Positions 36,327 to 46,400 of a stretch of DNA of 64,000 nt are shown piece after piece. A model generated the notes under the pieces. It ran no database searches, was not told where the DNA came from, and was given only the letters and a program-made list of their open reading frames with translations. This DNA is from Cymodocea nodosa. Its lineage: Eukaryota > Streptophyta > Magnoliopsida > Alismatales > Cymodoceaceae. Made by a program: the position numbers and the translations under genes. Every line of letters begins with the position of its first letter. The stretch's first letter is position 1. The stretch is taken from the NCBI GenBank assembly GCA_036874045.1, contig CM072335.1:19165501-19229500 (forward strand). Reading direction: 5' to 3'.

Positions 36327-37352
36327 TCAGTTGTGGATCGGTGGCTTCCCCGTGGCTGGGGCGTAGTCCATCCCAGCCAGGTCTATGAGGTCCGGGTATT
36401 TCTCTCCGGTGGTGGTTGGTGGTGCCGGTTTCAGTAGAGGGAGATTCCCCATCACCGGCTTCTTGTTGTTCGTGCGTTTTGTACCACTCCTCCCTGCATC
36501 AATACATGCAGTGGTTCAATTCATTAGACCTTTTTCTTTTTTCTTTTTTTAAATGAATGTACTTTTTGGAACAAGGAAGTGAGAAAGAAAAAGATGTGCT
36601 TGTCGTCGAACGCTCGGCTTCTACAGGAATTGATTAACAAGTGAGAACGGTGACACTTTCGTTGAGTAATAATATATACATGGAATGGCATATGATGGAA
36701 AGATTTTTCTTTTTAAAATCCTAATATTCGGGAATCAGCCTAAACATGGGAAATTAAATTTGTCAATAACAACAGTACATCTAAAGATGGAATGCGGTAA
36801 GTTGGGTCTTGTGAACTAATTAAGCGAGATATTTCATTAATCAATGGTGCTTAGAGTGGTGGTCTCCAGGTGCATAATAATCTTCATGAATCTCTGCCTC
36901 ATGTAACTTGTGATGGATAGCTCCGACACTTGCGTTATGTTCCATCTTCGAGCTAGTACCTGAACAATTGTCTGTTCCCTTGCATGGGGAAGCTTGGAGA
37001 TTCATGGACTCCACCTGAATAAATATAACAATCAAACCAGGGCCATTAACAATCGACCGTGTAAGAGAAAGTAAATCAATGAAGTCTCGGAAACGTGTGG
37101 AGAAAGCGAAAATGCAGCACCAACCTGAACTTTCTTCGGAAAAGCGCCCATGGACTCTCCACCTTGACGTATACCTGAGAAGAAGAAATTAAAAGGAGCA
37201 AGAAAGTTCAGATTCTTTTCACTGACGGACGCACAAAAGGAAACACAAGTACGCAGTGAGCAGAACCGATGCATGCCTGCCACACCTTGGGCTGTGATGG
37301 CCGCCGACAGAAGCAGAAGCAGGAAGGAGACAGAAGTAGATGTGGCGCTCAT
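36327..37352 (-). CDS. RGF/GOLVEN/CLEL peptide precursor, isoform with canonical peptide
   Basis: Secreted peptide-hormone precursor. CDS join on the minus strand: 37352-37286, 37174-37125, 37014-36960, 36493-36327; all three introns are GT...AG and phases agree, giving 112 residues. Residues 1-22 are a signal peptide with a Leu-rich core (SFLLLLLSAAITAQ). Residues 23-99 are a variable, basic proregion. The last 13 residues are DYAPATGKPPIHN, which fits the RGF family: the N-terminal Asp-Tyr directs tyrosine sulfation, Pro residues are hydroxylation candidates, and the His-Asn end is the mature C-terminus. These peptides act in the apoplast on receptor kinases to sustain root meristem and gravitropic growth. 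The third intron (36959-36494) starts inside an exon that can also be read through. Family is firm; splicing is predicted. Confidence 0.78.
36841..37352 (-). CDS. RGF/GOLVEN/CLEL precursor, alternative read-through isoform
   Basis: Same first two exons (37352-37286, 37174-37125) with exon 3 kept to its own stop: 37014-36841. Predicted 96 residues. It ends HEDYYAPGDHHSKHH, whose last 13 residues (DYYAPGDHHSKHH) again line up with the RGF layout: Asp-Tyr at 1-2, Pro at 5, Gly at 6, His at 12. The usual Pro at 10 and final Asn are replaced by Ser and His. The stop is directly after position 13, as expected for a real peptide end. Either this is a second hormone made from one gene, or it is a degenerate older exon. 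The Met at 37352 is preferred over the upstream in-frame Met at 37466 because it starts the signal peptide. Confidence 0.6.
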
Positions 37353-37505
37353 CTTTTTGCAGGAGCAGGGAAGGTGGAACCGAAAGAGGTGTGTGGTAAG
37401 AGAAGGGAAGGAAATGCCAAGGTGGTGAGAGACCTCCGAGTCTGGCCTTCCTTGGTTGAAGATCATACATATATGGTTGCCGTGAAACTTCGCAACCCTC
37501 CCTCG

Positions 37506-37513
37506 TATTTATA
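37506..37513 (-). promoter_or_regulatory. TATA box of the RGF gene
   Basis: The minus strand reads CTATAAATA, a near-perfect plant TATA box, about 155 bp before the ATG at 37352. It puts the transcript start near 37475-37480, downstream of the in-frame Met at 37514 and close to the one at 37466. Confidence 0.7.
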
Positions 37514-37529
37514 GGCTCCCATCCCACGC

Positions 37530-38039
37530 TATAATGGTGGTCATACTAGCATACCATCAATAAACATCATTTATTTTTGAATTCCAGATTTTGGGATATT
37601 ATTTTTTGGCAGTTTTTTATTGCAGGGAATTTTATTGGATTAAATGTGTATAAAATGTTCTAAGAGAATTTTCTTGGAATTGAACTTGTGAATGTTAATT
37701 GATTAGCTTTTGGAAATAATTGTTTAAATGTATCTGGTAATGCCGTCTAACATTCTCAATACTCATGATAGATTGTTTACAAGTGATTTGGTTCCATTGT
37801 TAACAGATCGAGTATATACGACATATGATTTTGTTATTTTCTCGACGGCCTTAGTAGATCGTGTGAAATTCATTTGGTTAATAAATTGAAATGTTTTCTT
37901 AATGGCCTTATTAGTGGATTATTATAATTATTTCATTTTTGATTATCAAATACAGTAATTTGATTTTATGATGTAATTTAATCACCTTACATTAAAATTA
38001 AGATTACTGTAACAGAATTTTCGTGTGAAAGAACAACTG
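37530..38039. other. Upstream flank of the RGF gene
   Basis: AT-rich, no ORF or repeat recognised. Presumed promoter/intergenic DNA up to the copia remnant. Confidence 0.5.
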
Positions 38040-38364
38040 CTTTACGGAAAAACGCCCAATGTGGTGGAGTGTGAAGTTTGAACGTAAGCGAAGCATGAAA
38101 CCAGTATAAATAGTTGTGTGTTGCGTGGTCTGTTTTCCTTCATTAATCTTGGGGTGATTACTTTTCTTAAACTTGGCTTTGCATGGTGGAAGAAAAGGAG
38201 GAATGGTGGAGAAGAGTCCGAGTCAAGGAGAAAATGGGTGGATGCTTTCACCAGGAAAATGAAAGTTTTTATGCATGGACAGGAACAAAGAAAAGCAAAA
38301 AAATACAAATGAATGGAATATAAGAACACAAATGGAAATTGGACACATTAGCATTATTTCAACA
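38040..38364 (-). repeat. Copia LTR (3'), left end uncertain
   Basis: The minus strand reads TGTTGAAATAATGCTAATGTG after ACGGGGAG, the usual copia 'GGGGGAGTGTTGA' PPT-LTR junction. It starts at 38364; the other end is set only by loss of features. Two overlapping open frames here are not genes. Confidence 0.5.
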
Positions 38365-40638
38365 CTCCCCGTAAGTTGGCATGTATGTCTTGCGTGGTCA
38401 ACTTGCTCAGGAGTCTAGTTGAAGATCTTCTTGGCAAAAGTTTTGATCATAATATCCACACGTTGATCACTTCCTTTGGTGTACTTTGCTGTCGGCAACC
38501 ATTGTTGAATGTTTTACCTTATCAAATGCAATAAGCTTGATGTGTTTTATTCTCTTTTGATAGATTGGATTTAACATAACGCACATGACAACTTTTTCGC
38601 CACAGTGAAGGCTTATAGGCAACTGGACCACACCTAAACCGAAGAAAAGACAACTTCCCAAGTGATTTCACATGTAGATGTAGTCATTACTTTGTACTCA
38701 GCTTCAGTTGAAGATCTACGTACATACAAGTTGTTTGTTTTTTATTTCCCAAGGGATAGGAGAACCTCCTGAATAAATAACAAAATTAGTGGTAAATCAT
38801 CTAGTTGTAAGGCATCTAACCTAATTTGCATCACAAAATAATGAAACCCATATGATTTTCTATATTCAAAATTATATCTTGTGCAGCATCTAATTTTGGA
38901 AATCTAAGAACATGAAGGGTACCAACACAATGCTTCCGTCAAGGTTTGCTCATGAATTAGCTTACATGATTGATAGCAAATCCATAATGTCAAAAATAGT
39001 TATGGTAAGATAAATAAGTCTGCTAATTAATCTCCCATACTTAAAGGGTTCTTGAGTAAATGATCCTCCCCATACTATTGTAATGCTTTGCTATGGGAGT
39101 GATGGTAGGTTTAACTCCCAATATGCTAGTTTCTTTTTTTCCTTGTCAAATGGGATGTAGCCCAGCAGTTGTATCGGAACTGCACAATATTTAAGACACG
39201 TGATCGAGTTCCGTGATTGATTTTAAGAAGGGGATTTTTTCCGTTGGGGAAAGCAGTAAACAGAGATTCAAACTCCGATACACTAGTTTGTTGCAGAAGC
39301 ATTAAAATAGTTACATTGGGAAGATGTTAATACCTAGTTTGTTTAAAATAATTTCTAACCCTAGAAAATACTGGAGCTTGCCTAAATCCTTTTTTCAAAA
39401 TTGAGTATGCAAAAAATATTTAATTTTGTTGACGAATTCAATATGGTTTCTTGCAATAAGATCATTTACATAAACTAAAATGACAACATGGACCTTACTA
39501 TTTTTTATGACAAACAAGGATTGACTTGATTTTGATTGCTTGAATGCAATCTTAAGGAGTGCTTCAAAAATTTTAGAAAACCAATTTCTTGAAGCATGCT
39601 TAAGCTCACAAAAAGATTCATTTAGTTTACAAACGAAATTCTTCTCCTATTTGTTTAAACCTAAATGCAAATGGATATAAACTTCTTCCTGAAGATCTCT
39701 ATGAATAAAAGAATTTGTAATATTCAAGTGAATGCCAATAGAAAGAGTTGTTCTAAGAATAGTCATCTTGGTGATAAAGACAAAAGTCTCTCGATAATCT
39801 ACCTCTTCTTGCCAAGTACAACCCTTGGAAACATATTTTGCATTATATCTCTCTACACTACTATTATCCCTACGTTTAGTTTTATACATTCACTTGTAAC
39901 CTAAGGATTCCTTTTCAACAGCTCAAAAATGTCCCATGTATTATTTCTTTTAAAAGCTTCCAACTCAAATTTCATAGCTTCTTACCATTTTGGGTTAAAA
40001 TGGGGTTCTTCGTAATTGGAGTTGTCAATGGTTGAAATGTGACATTTATGTTTTGTAATTCGTGACTCAGTTTTCTTATTGTTCATCGTAGGATAGATGT
40101 AATCTAAAAGATGCTTAGGAAGATGAGGATGAGGAACCCTTCTAGATCTTTTAACATTTAAGTTGGATTTGAGTAGGTTCGTAAATAAGGTTTGGTTCTT
40201 TCTCTTGGGTTTGAGTTTCTTTTCCATCTTTCTATGAAATGTGAACTATATATCTTCTAGTTAAATGCTTATATCAACAACTAAACCATCATGAGTCGAT
40301 GGCTTGCTACTAGTCACATAAGTATCAAGGTTAAGTTGTTCTTAGGGTTAAGATTAGTTACATAATAAAGAGAACCAAAAACCATAATTTTACCGTAATC
40401 AAGTTTTTTTCAAACAAAACAAAGAGGGATTTTATTATGGATAAGGCTAGTAGGTATTTATTGATTAGATATACAACAGCATGAATGCATTCACACCAAT
40501 AGATATTGGTGTGACCAAATTGAAATTTGAGAGATCTAGTAGTGTTGAGAATGTATCTTTGCCTCCCTTCCACCATAACATTTTATTGTAAAGTGTAAGT
40601 ATAGCTTTAAGAATGGGTAATGCCATAAAAAGGCTAAT
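38365..40638 (-). pseudogene. Copia integrase C-part, RT and RNase H, decayed
   Basis: Integrase C-terminal part: VEGRQRYILNTTRSLKFQF, YWCECIHAVVYLINK (40576 onward). RT start: IERYNAK-type SVERYNAKYVSKGCTWQEE and FIHRDLQEEVYIHL (39889-39647). Then LNESFCELKHASRNWFSKI and LVYVNDLI, where the catalytic YVDD is changed to YVND, and LGKLQYFLGLEI (about 39350). RNase H remnants include RSSTEAEYKVMTTSTCEITW near 38700. Many stops and frame changes. Confidence 0.75.
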
Positions 40639-40643
40639 AGGTT
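40639..40643. other. Target site duplication AGGTT (left)
   Basis: AGGTT before the left LTR; repeated at 43290-43294. Confidence 0.75.
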
Positions 40644-40854
40644 TGTGGAAATGTGACACACTCCAACAAATGACGAATGAATTAGTAGCTACAAGAAAAG
40701 AATGACAATAGAAAATTTTACCCTTAATCTGTTCATCAGGTGAGCATCCTACAAAAGGCAAAAACATTTATATACAATTATAGTAGATCCAATAAATGAG
40801 TAGATCCGAACCCGATGACATTTTAAATAACTGTGCAACATTTACAAGATAATA
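40644..40854 (-). repeat. LTR, left copy
   Basis: TGTGGAAATGTGAC... to ...TTTACAAGATAATA. Pairs with 43095-43289; shared phrases include ATTAGTAGCTA and AAATTTTACCCTTAATCT. Confidence 0.8.
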
Positions 40855-40869
40855 CTCACCCTTAAATTG

Positions 40870-42803
40870 AGAAAAGGGGGTTATGAAGACCTAGTTTAGC
40901 AACAAATCTAGAAAACGTAGGATTGCTCAAAGGTTGCATGAGAATGTCAATGATCTAATGAATAGAGTGAGTAAATTGAAACTGGATATCACCTTTACGA
41001 TATTTTTCATGAACAAAATGACAATCCAACTTTATGTGTTTAGTTCATTCATAAAAAACTAAATTCCGTGCTATATGTAAAGCAACAAAATTATCATAAT
41101 ATATAGAAAAAAGTGTGAGTTGCAGCATACCCAAATCAACCAATAGAGCCTACAACCACGTAACTTCACTAATAGTATGTGCCAAAGCACAATACTCAGC
41201 TTCAATAGAAGACCTGGTCACAATTTTCTACTTCTTGGACTTTGATGAGACCAAAGAATCACCAAAATAAACACAATACTCAAAAACCAAGTGCCATGTA
41301 ACTAGGCAACAAGCCCAATTAGCATCTGAGTAGCCTTGTAGAACAAGTATTCCTATTGAACTAAGAAAAGTACCCATACTTGGAGCTCCTTTCAAATAGT
41401 TTAGCACATGAATAAGACCTTGTAAATGACTTTGCGAAGGATTTTGCATAAATTGACTAGAATTATAATCAAGCTTTATGTCATAAAGTTTTTCATAAGG
41501 TATTTTACCATGCAATACACTAATTGACAATCTATTTATAAAATGCATGATAGTAAGAACATAATCAAACCAAAAAAAAGTGGTAAACCAAATTAAAAAT
41601 GATTAGCTCTAGGCCACCTCCAAAAGATGTTTATGTTTCCTTTCAACTACCCTATTTTATTAAGGTGTGTAAACACATGAAAATTGAAAAATAATGCTTT
41701 TATCACTAAGCAATGCACTCATGTTAGACGAAGTGAACTCATCACCAATATCACTTCTAAAGGTTTCAATACTAATATAAAAATGATTTTCAACAAACTT
41801 TATGAAATTTCTCATAATCATAAAAGTCTCACTTTTATTCCTCATCATGATTGTCCAAGTGCACCTAGAGAAATCATCAACTATAATGAGAAAAAAATGA
41901 AAACCAGAATGACTAGGGATTAAGAACTTTCCTCAAATGTCACAATGCACCAATTGAAAAGATTTCACAATTTTAATTCCACTGTTAAAAAACCAAACAA
42001 CTAAGTTTATCTTTAAAAGTGTATTTACCAACTAAGAGCAAGTTAAAAGTGAAAGTTGGAACATGTAAAACATCCTTAAGAGCAATCCTTGATGTAACAT
42101 TAGAACATCCCATTGATCTAACAAAAACAAGATCCTTGTTAAGCATTTTAATAGGATGTAAACCATGAATTTCTTTTAAATGTTGTAGCTGACTCAAATT
42201 GTTGCATATATAATCTGTAGCATCTATATCAATTATCTATATAATCTTCCCAAGAGTAGACAACAAAATAGATAAATTTATAATAGTGTTGACCAAAATT
42301 TTCAAGTTCAAGTAGGAAGGAATACCTACTATACCAATGGAAGACTACTCAACACTAAAAGAACAATTCAAAATTGACATAAGTTGATTATATTATTCTT
42401 GAGTGATGGAAGTTTGAGGTATAAGAGAAACAACTTATGGCTTTCAATGGTATAATAGCATTGTTAACAGTAGGCCCTTTGTTAGAAGCACTATTCAACT
42501 ATTATTTCATAGATGGACCTTGTGTAACTTGTGGCTTGGTGGAAAACTAATAAGTCAATAACACCTTTCAATGGTATCTCTTATATTCTCACAATGTGTG
42601 CAATAAAATTTCTTATTATTTCTACTCCTTCCTTATATATTTCTAGAGTTTAATGCCTTTTTCATCAACCTACTCCATATCGAATAATTGTCTCCATTTA
42701 AATGTTTTGTTACTAGACGATTACTAGGACTATTTGAACTAGTCATTAAATAAGGATCATCCTCAACAATATCGACAACAATTGGATGTTTGTTTTTATC
42801 CAT
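40870..42803 (-). pseudogene. Gag-pol of the nested copia element, internally deleted
   Basis: See the motifs listed for the element at 40644-43289. Reading is broken by many stops. The junction between integrase C-part (MHFINRLSISVLHGKIPYEKL) and RT C-part lies near 41455, and the RT catalytic YVDD region is absent. The end of RNase H is readable to about 40870. Confidence 0.75.
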
Positions 42804-43094
42804 GTAAGTAAGGAAATAGAAACAATGCAAAATAGTAAAGATCTAAGAAAATCAAGGAGAAAATTCACAAATTTAATAAAAAATTAGAAGATCCACAAAA
42901 GAAATATAGATCTAAGAATATCCAAAAAAGATGTGTGATATACGCACCAAACTGTAATGTATTAGCTAACATGCAAGAAGTCCACAAGAAGAATGGACCA
43001 TCTTTCAATTGAAAAATTGAAAAGAAGAAAATAGAGAGAAATCACTAAAACAAAACTTGAACGTGCAGAAGATGAATCGCTTGCTCTTATACCA

Positions 43095-43289
43095 TGTGGA
43101 AACATGATTCTAAACTCCAGACGAAGAACAAATTAGTAGCTATAGGAGAAAAGCAATGGTGGAAAATTTTACCCTTAATCTATTCATCGAGTAAACATCC
43201 CACAAAAGGTAAAAAGTATTTACGTATAATTGCAATGGATCCGAATCTAATAACATTTTAAATAACTGTACAACATTTACAAGATAATA
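43095..43289 (-). repeat. LTR, right copy (5' LTR)
   Basis: TGTGGAAACATGATTC... to ...AAGATAATA, next to the PBS (43083-43094), followed by AGGTT. Confidence 0.8.
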
Positions 43290-43384
43290 AGGTTTTGACA
43301 CTCTTTATAAAGAAGCTCTAGCCATCATCAATTCTAAGCTCTTTCACATTCAAGTTAAATTAGTTTAGAATAAAAATGAAAATA

Positions 43385-44036
43385 ATGATGAAAGTATACA
43401 ATTAAATGGTTATGAGATTTATAAATGTAAGACTTTTAAGTACATAGAATATATAAGTAGTGATAAAGAAATTATAGATGACATTATTCATTAAATTAAA
43501 ATAAAGTAAATGAAGTGTAGAAATGCTTCTAAAGTATTAAGTAATAAAAGAATACCTTTAAAATTAAAAGAAAAAAAAATATATAAAATGATTATTTAGT
43601 AGATTATATTTTATAACTAAGAACGTTAAACTATAAAGCATGATTATATGTAAAAAGTTAGGAGATGTGAACGCTTAAATAAATAAGTGGTAATATTATA
43701 ATAGATAAGTTAAAAATAATTTTAATTATTAGGAATAGAATAGAGTTGCATAAATTGAATATAAAATAAAATAAAATAGACTTAAGTTGCTTGATCATAT
43801 CTTCAAGAGGTTAAAAAATACACCAATTAGGAGAAAAGGATTAATTAATATGAAAAAAAAAAATAAAAGTAGAAGAAGGCCTAAAACTACTTAGTTAGGA
43901 ATTATGAACAAAAATTTAAATTTATGTAGTTTAATCAAAGACCTGACAAGAAATAGAAATACATGAAAGGAAAGGATTCATAGCCAATTCCCCGTAGTGG
44001 GATTTTATGTGCCTTACATATTGTTATTATTGTTTA
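43385..44036 (+). mobile_element. RTE-type LINE, 5'-truncated 3' end
   Basis: Plus-strand remnant of an RTE non-LTR retrotransposon. FKYIEYISSDKEIIDD is followed by KCRNASKVLSNKRIPLKLK, matching the well-known RTE reverse-transcriptase end (YLGS...ED..HRI...KWR.ASGVLCD.R.PLKLKGK). Downstream are RRRPKTT-LGIMNKNLNLC and RNRNT-KERIHSQF, then CCCCGTAGTGGGATTTTATG, the RTE 3' signature, and a degenerate ATTGTTATTATTG tail. It sits in opposite orientation inside the old copia, between the integrase N-part and core. The exact 5' end is not visible. Confidence 0.75.
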
Positions 44037-45210
44037 ACTACCACTAGAATTAAGAAAAGAATATCTAGTTTGTCTTGCACATTCACGGTTCAAATCAAAT
44101 TTCAATGAATTAGACGACTTATTTGAATCTTTAGAGGTAGTAAATTTCATCTTATCTCGAGAAATGTTCTAGCCTTTTGTGTGAAATATTTAATGTTTGC
44201 ATAAGATTGACTTATCTCTTTTTGGATTTAGAAGATAGGAGATACATCTCTCCATTTTCTTTACCTAATCCAATTATCTTCATTTGTGTTGAAGCTCTGG
44301 AAATACAAAAGTGAAAAAGGGAGGTCATAGTGCATTGGAGGGATTTAGTTAATGTACCGACTGACAAAAGATTTACTTTAAAAATTGGGATGTAAAAAAT
44401 ATCAGATGATTTCAAGAGCTTAGTCAAATCAATACTTGCTATGGAATCAACAGAAAGAGATTTACTATTTGGTAGTTTAACATTAATGGGATCATCATGT
44501 TCAATCAAAAATCTAAACAAATTCTTGTTAAAAGTCACGTGATTTGAAGCTCCAATATATATAATCCAAATTTCATCTTTGATAAAACTACATTACCCAA
44601 AGCATCTAAATTAGTCGCTTTACTCTTCTTGCTCTCATTTAGTAAACCAAGAAGTTGCTGATATCGATCATATGTAAATTCAAGTACAATATTATTATCA
44701 CTTTTCTTATTGTTCACATTTGTAGTTACTTTATTTGCAATTTCTTCGGTTACTTTTCTTCTCTTTAAGCATATATATATATATATATATTTCTTATGCA
44801 ACTTATATCTAAGAGGAAATCTTATCAACCAATAGTATTTAAATACATTTTTTTTATCTTTTCGAGAAAAGTTTCTTTTCTTTTCTTTTTATAATACGGT
44901 AAATATATCTTTCCTAGAAAAGTTAGATTTCATCTTGTTGTTACTGGAGCTGTGGAGCTTCATGGCCATCTTGTCACCGCCAGACTTCGTACCACACACA
45001 CTCCCATTTGTTTCTCCTCCCGAGAAATTAAGCTATAGGGTTTACTTAGGTTAGGCATAGGAGTCATGGTCATAATTTGACCCCTAATATTGCCATAGAT
45101 TTCGTTAAAACCCATAAAAAATTGGAAGTCTTTTCTTTTTCTTTTCAAATATCCAAAATAATAGCCTTATAGCTACCACGGAAGCAATTATTCAAACCAC
45201 CACACGTACA
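44037..45210 (-). pseudogene. Copia Gag end, protease and integrase N-part of the old copia
   Basis: Gag: FQFFMGFNEIYGNIRGQIM and SLISREEKQ (about 45110-45010), preceded by CTCGG, as in many plant copia Gag proteins. Protease: IWIIYIGASNHVTFNKNLF (about 44580), in which the catalytic DSGA has become YIGA, then SSDIFYIPIFKVNLLSVG. The pre-integrase zinc region has HKRLEHISRDK and ECARQTRYSFLNSS (about 44180-44060), ending where the LINE was inserted. AT microsatellite at about 44768-44790. Confidence 0.7.
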
Positions 45211-46400
45211 AGGAGTGTCGACAAGATTGAGTGTAATATTATCCAAGATTGAGTGTATAAATCTATTTCGACATTGCGTAAAATTACAATTCAAAATTAA
45301 TTAATAACAAATTAAAAGAATCAAGATATATATATATATCTAAATTCAATCTGTAAAAACCTAAAATTATCGAAGTTTCAAAACCTAATATTATCGAAGT
45401 TTTCATCTTGTGGTTTGCAATCATGGATGGACGTATGAAGGACACCGTTGATTCAATTCCGTATGCCCATCGGTAAAGTCTACAGGCTGAAGTGAAGAGC
45501 ACATGAGAACAAAGAGTGTCATGCTTAACCAGCAGCAAGCAACCATCAATTCAAACACGCAAGAATGTATAACCCGACGATAATGAATGTCTTCTATCAT
45601 CTTTGTTGAGATACAAGTTCAAACTTCTGAATTGGCAACATGTCATAATATTACTTTTTAACTTTATAAAAAAAAAGACAGTAATCATCAACTCGCAAGA
45701 TACTAGTGGTTGTAGTTGACTCCAAGCAGGAAAGTCAAGCACGGTGGAATTCTTCGGTTCCAGGAGTGACCCACCCGGAATGGGTGGGTTGGTACCAATA
45801 TTTATTCCCACCATGACCCACATGTTCTTCGTTTCGAAGTCATTCTTGAGAACGACCCATCCACTCGATTTTGCTGCTGCGCGTATGTTGCATCTGCATT
45901 TTTCCTGACTCTCAACTTTCCTCGTTAACCATAGTTAACAATGGATTCGAAGCCAGGATACGGGAACAAAAGATCCATCAGGCTCCTCCCTGCCGATTTA
46001 ATTTCTCAGCCTGCACACGCGGTTTGGGGCCGCAACACCCCAGATGGGAGGGGGGGGGGGACTACACACAACCACCCAGCTCACCTCACCTGCTCGACGG
46101 CCACGTGGACGACAGCGGGTCCGCCACGTGTTCCCCGCCCTCACGTGGACTGTCTAACCCTCCCGCGGCAGCCGGACGCTGTGGGAGGTGGCGACCGCCG
46201 CTGGGGATCCGAGAGAGGGGCCTCCAGCCGATCATCCCCCTACAAACGGTGCTGCACACACATGACGCACGTTGCCAAATAAATGCATGCCTTTGGATTT
46301 TCTTTTGCTACAGAGGCGGGGAATCTCTAGTGGCGAAACGTTTATTTTTATCACGTAGCCACCTGACAGGAGGTGCATGCCTTTGGATTTTGAGTAATCG
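45211..46400. other. Unassigned low-copy DNA with a G-box cluster
   Basis: No supported gene. 45940-46250 is GC-rich. It holds CCACGTGGACGAC (46100), GCCACGTGTTC (46123) and TCACGTGGAC (46142), three ACGTG/G-box cores in about 50 bp, the kind of cluster found in stress-responsive promoters, but no gene follows on either side. A G run (GGGGGGGGGG) is at 46050-46060. Open frames 45871-46416 and 45941-46282 are not protein-like. Confidence 0.4.

Larger units (their letters stand above)
40644..43289 (-). mobile_element. Short Ty1/copia element nested in the old copia integrase
   Basis: 2646 bp, LTRs 40644-40854 and 43095-43289 (about 200 bp), flanked by AGGTT. PBS on the minus strand next to the right LTR is TGGTATAAGAGC (43094-43083). 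Coding remains: Gag start (42803, MDKNKHPIVVDIVEDDPYL, LVTKHLNGDNYSIWSRLM), CCHC-like CTHCENIRDTIERC, protease-flank LKDVLHVPTFTFNLL (about 42080), integrase VENHFYISIETFRSD to SCVYTP and VERKHKH. Integrase then fuses to the RT C-end (SSQFMQNPSQSHLQGLIHVL) with RT core missing, then RNase H (GYSDANWACC, SSIEAEYCALAHTISEV). A non-autonomous, internally deleted copy. Confidence 0.8.
38040..45210 (-). mobile_element. Old Ty1/copia element, broken by two later insertions
   Basis: Minus-strand copia in the order gag (45210-44900), protease (44830-44212), integrase N-part (44200-44040), RTE LINE insertion, integrase core (about 43380-43290, then 40638-40358), RT (39890-39330), RNase H (38930-38400), LTR start at 38364. 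The integrase core is continuous only when the 2646-bp insertion 40644-43289 is removed. All frames are broken. The outer LTR end (about 38040) and 5' end are uncertain. Confidence 0.7.

Noticed and set aside
37219..37527. Minus-strand 102-codon frame overlapping the RGF signal-peptide exon
   Set aside because: Shadow frame; the signal peptide, splice sites and peptide motif are in the other frame.
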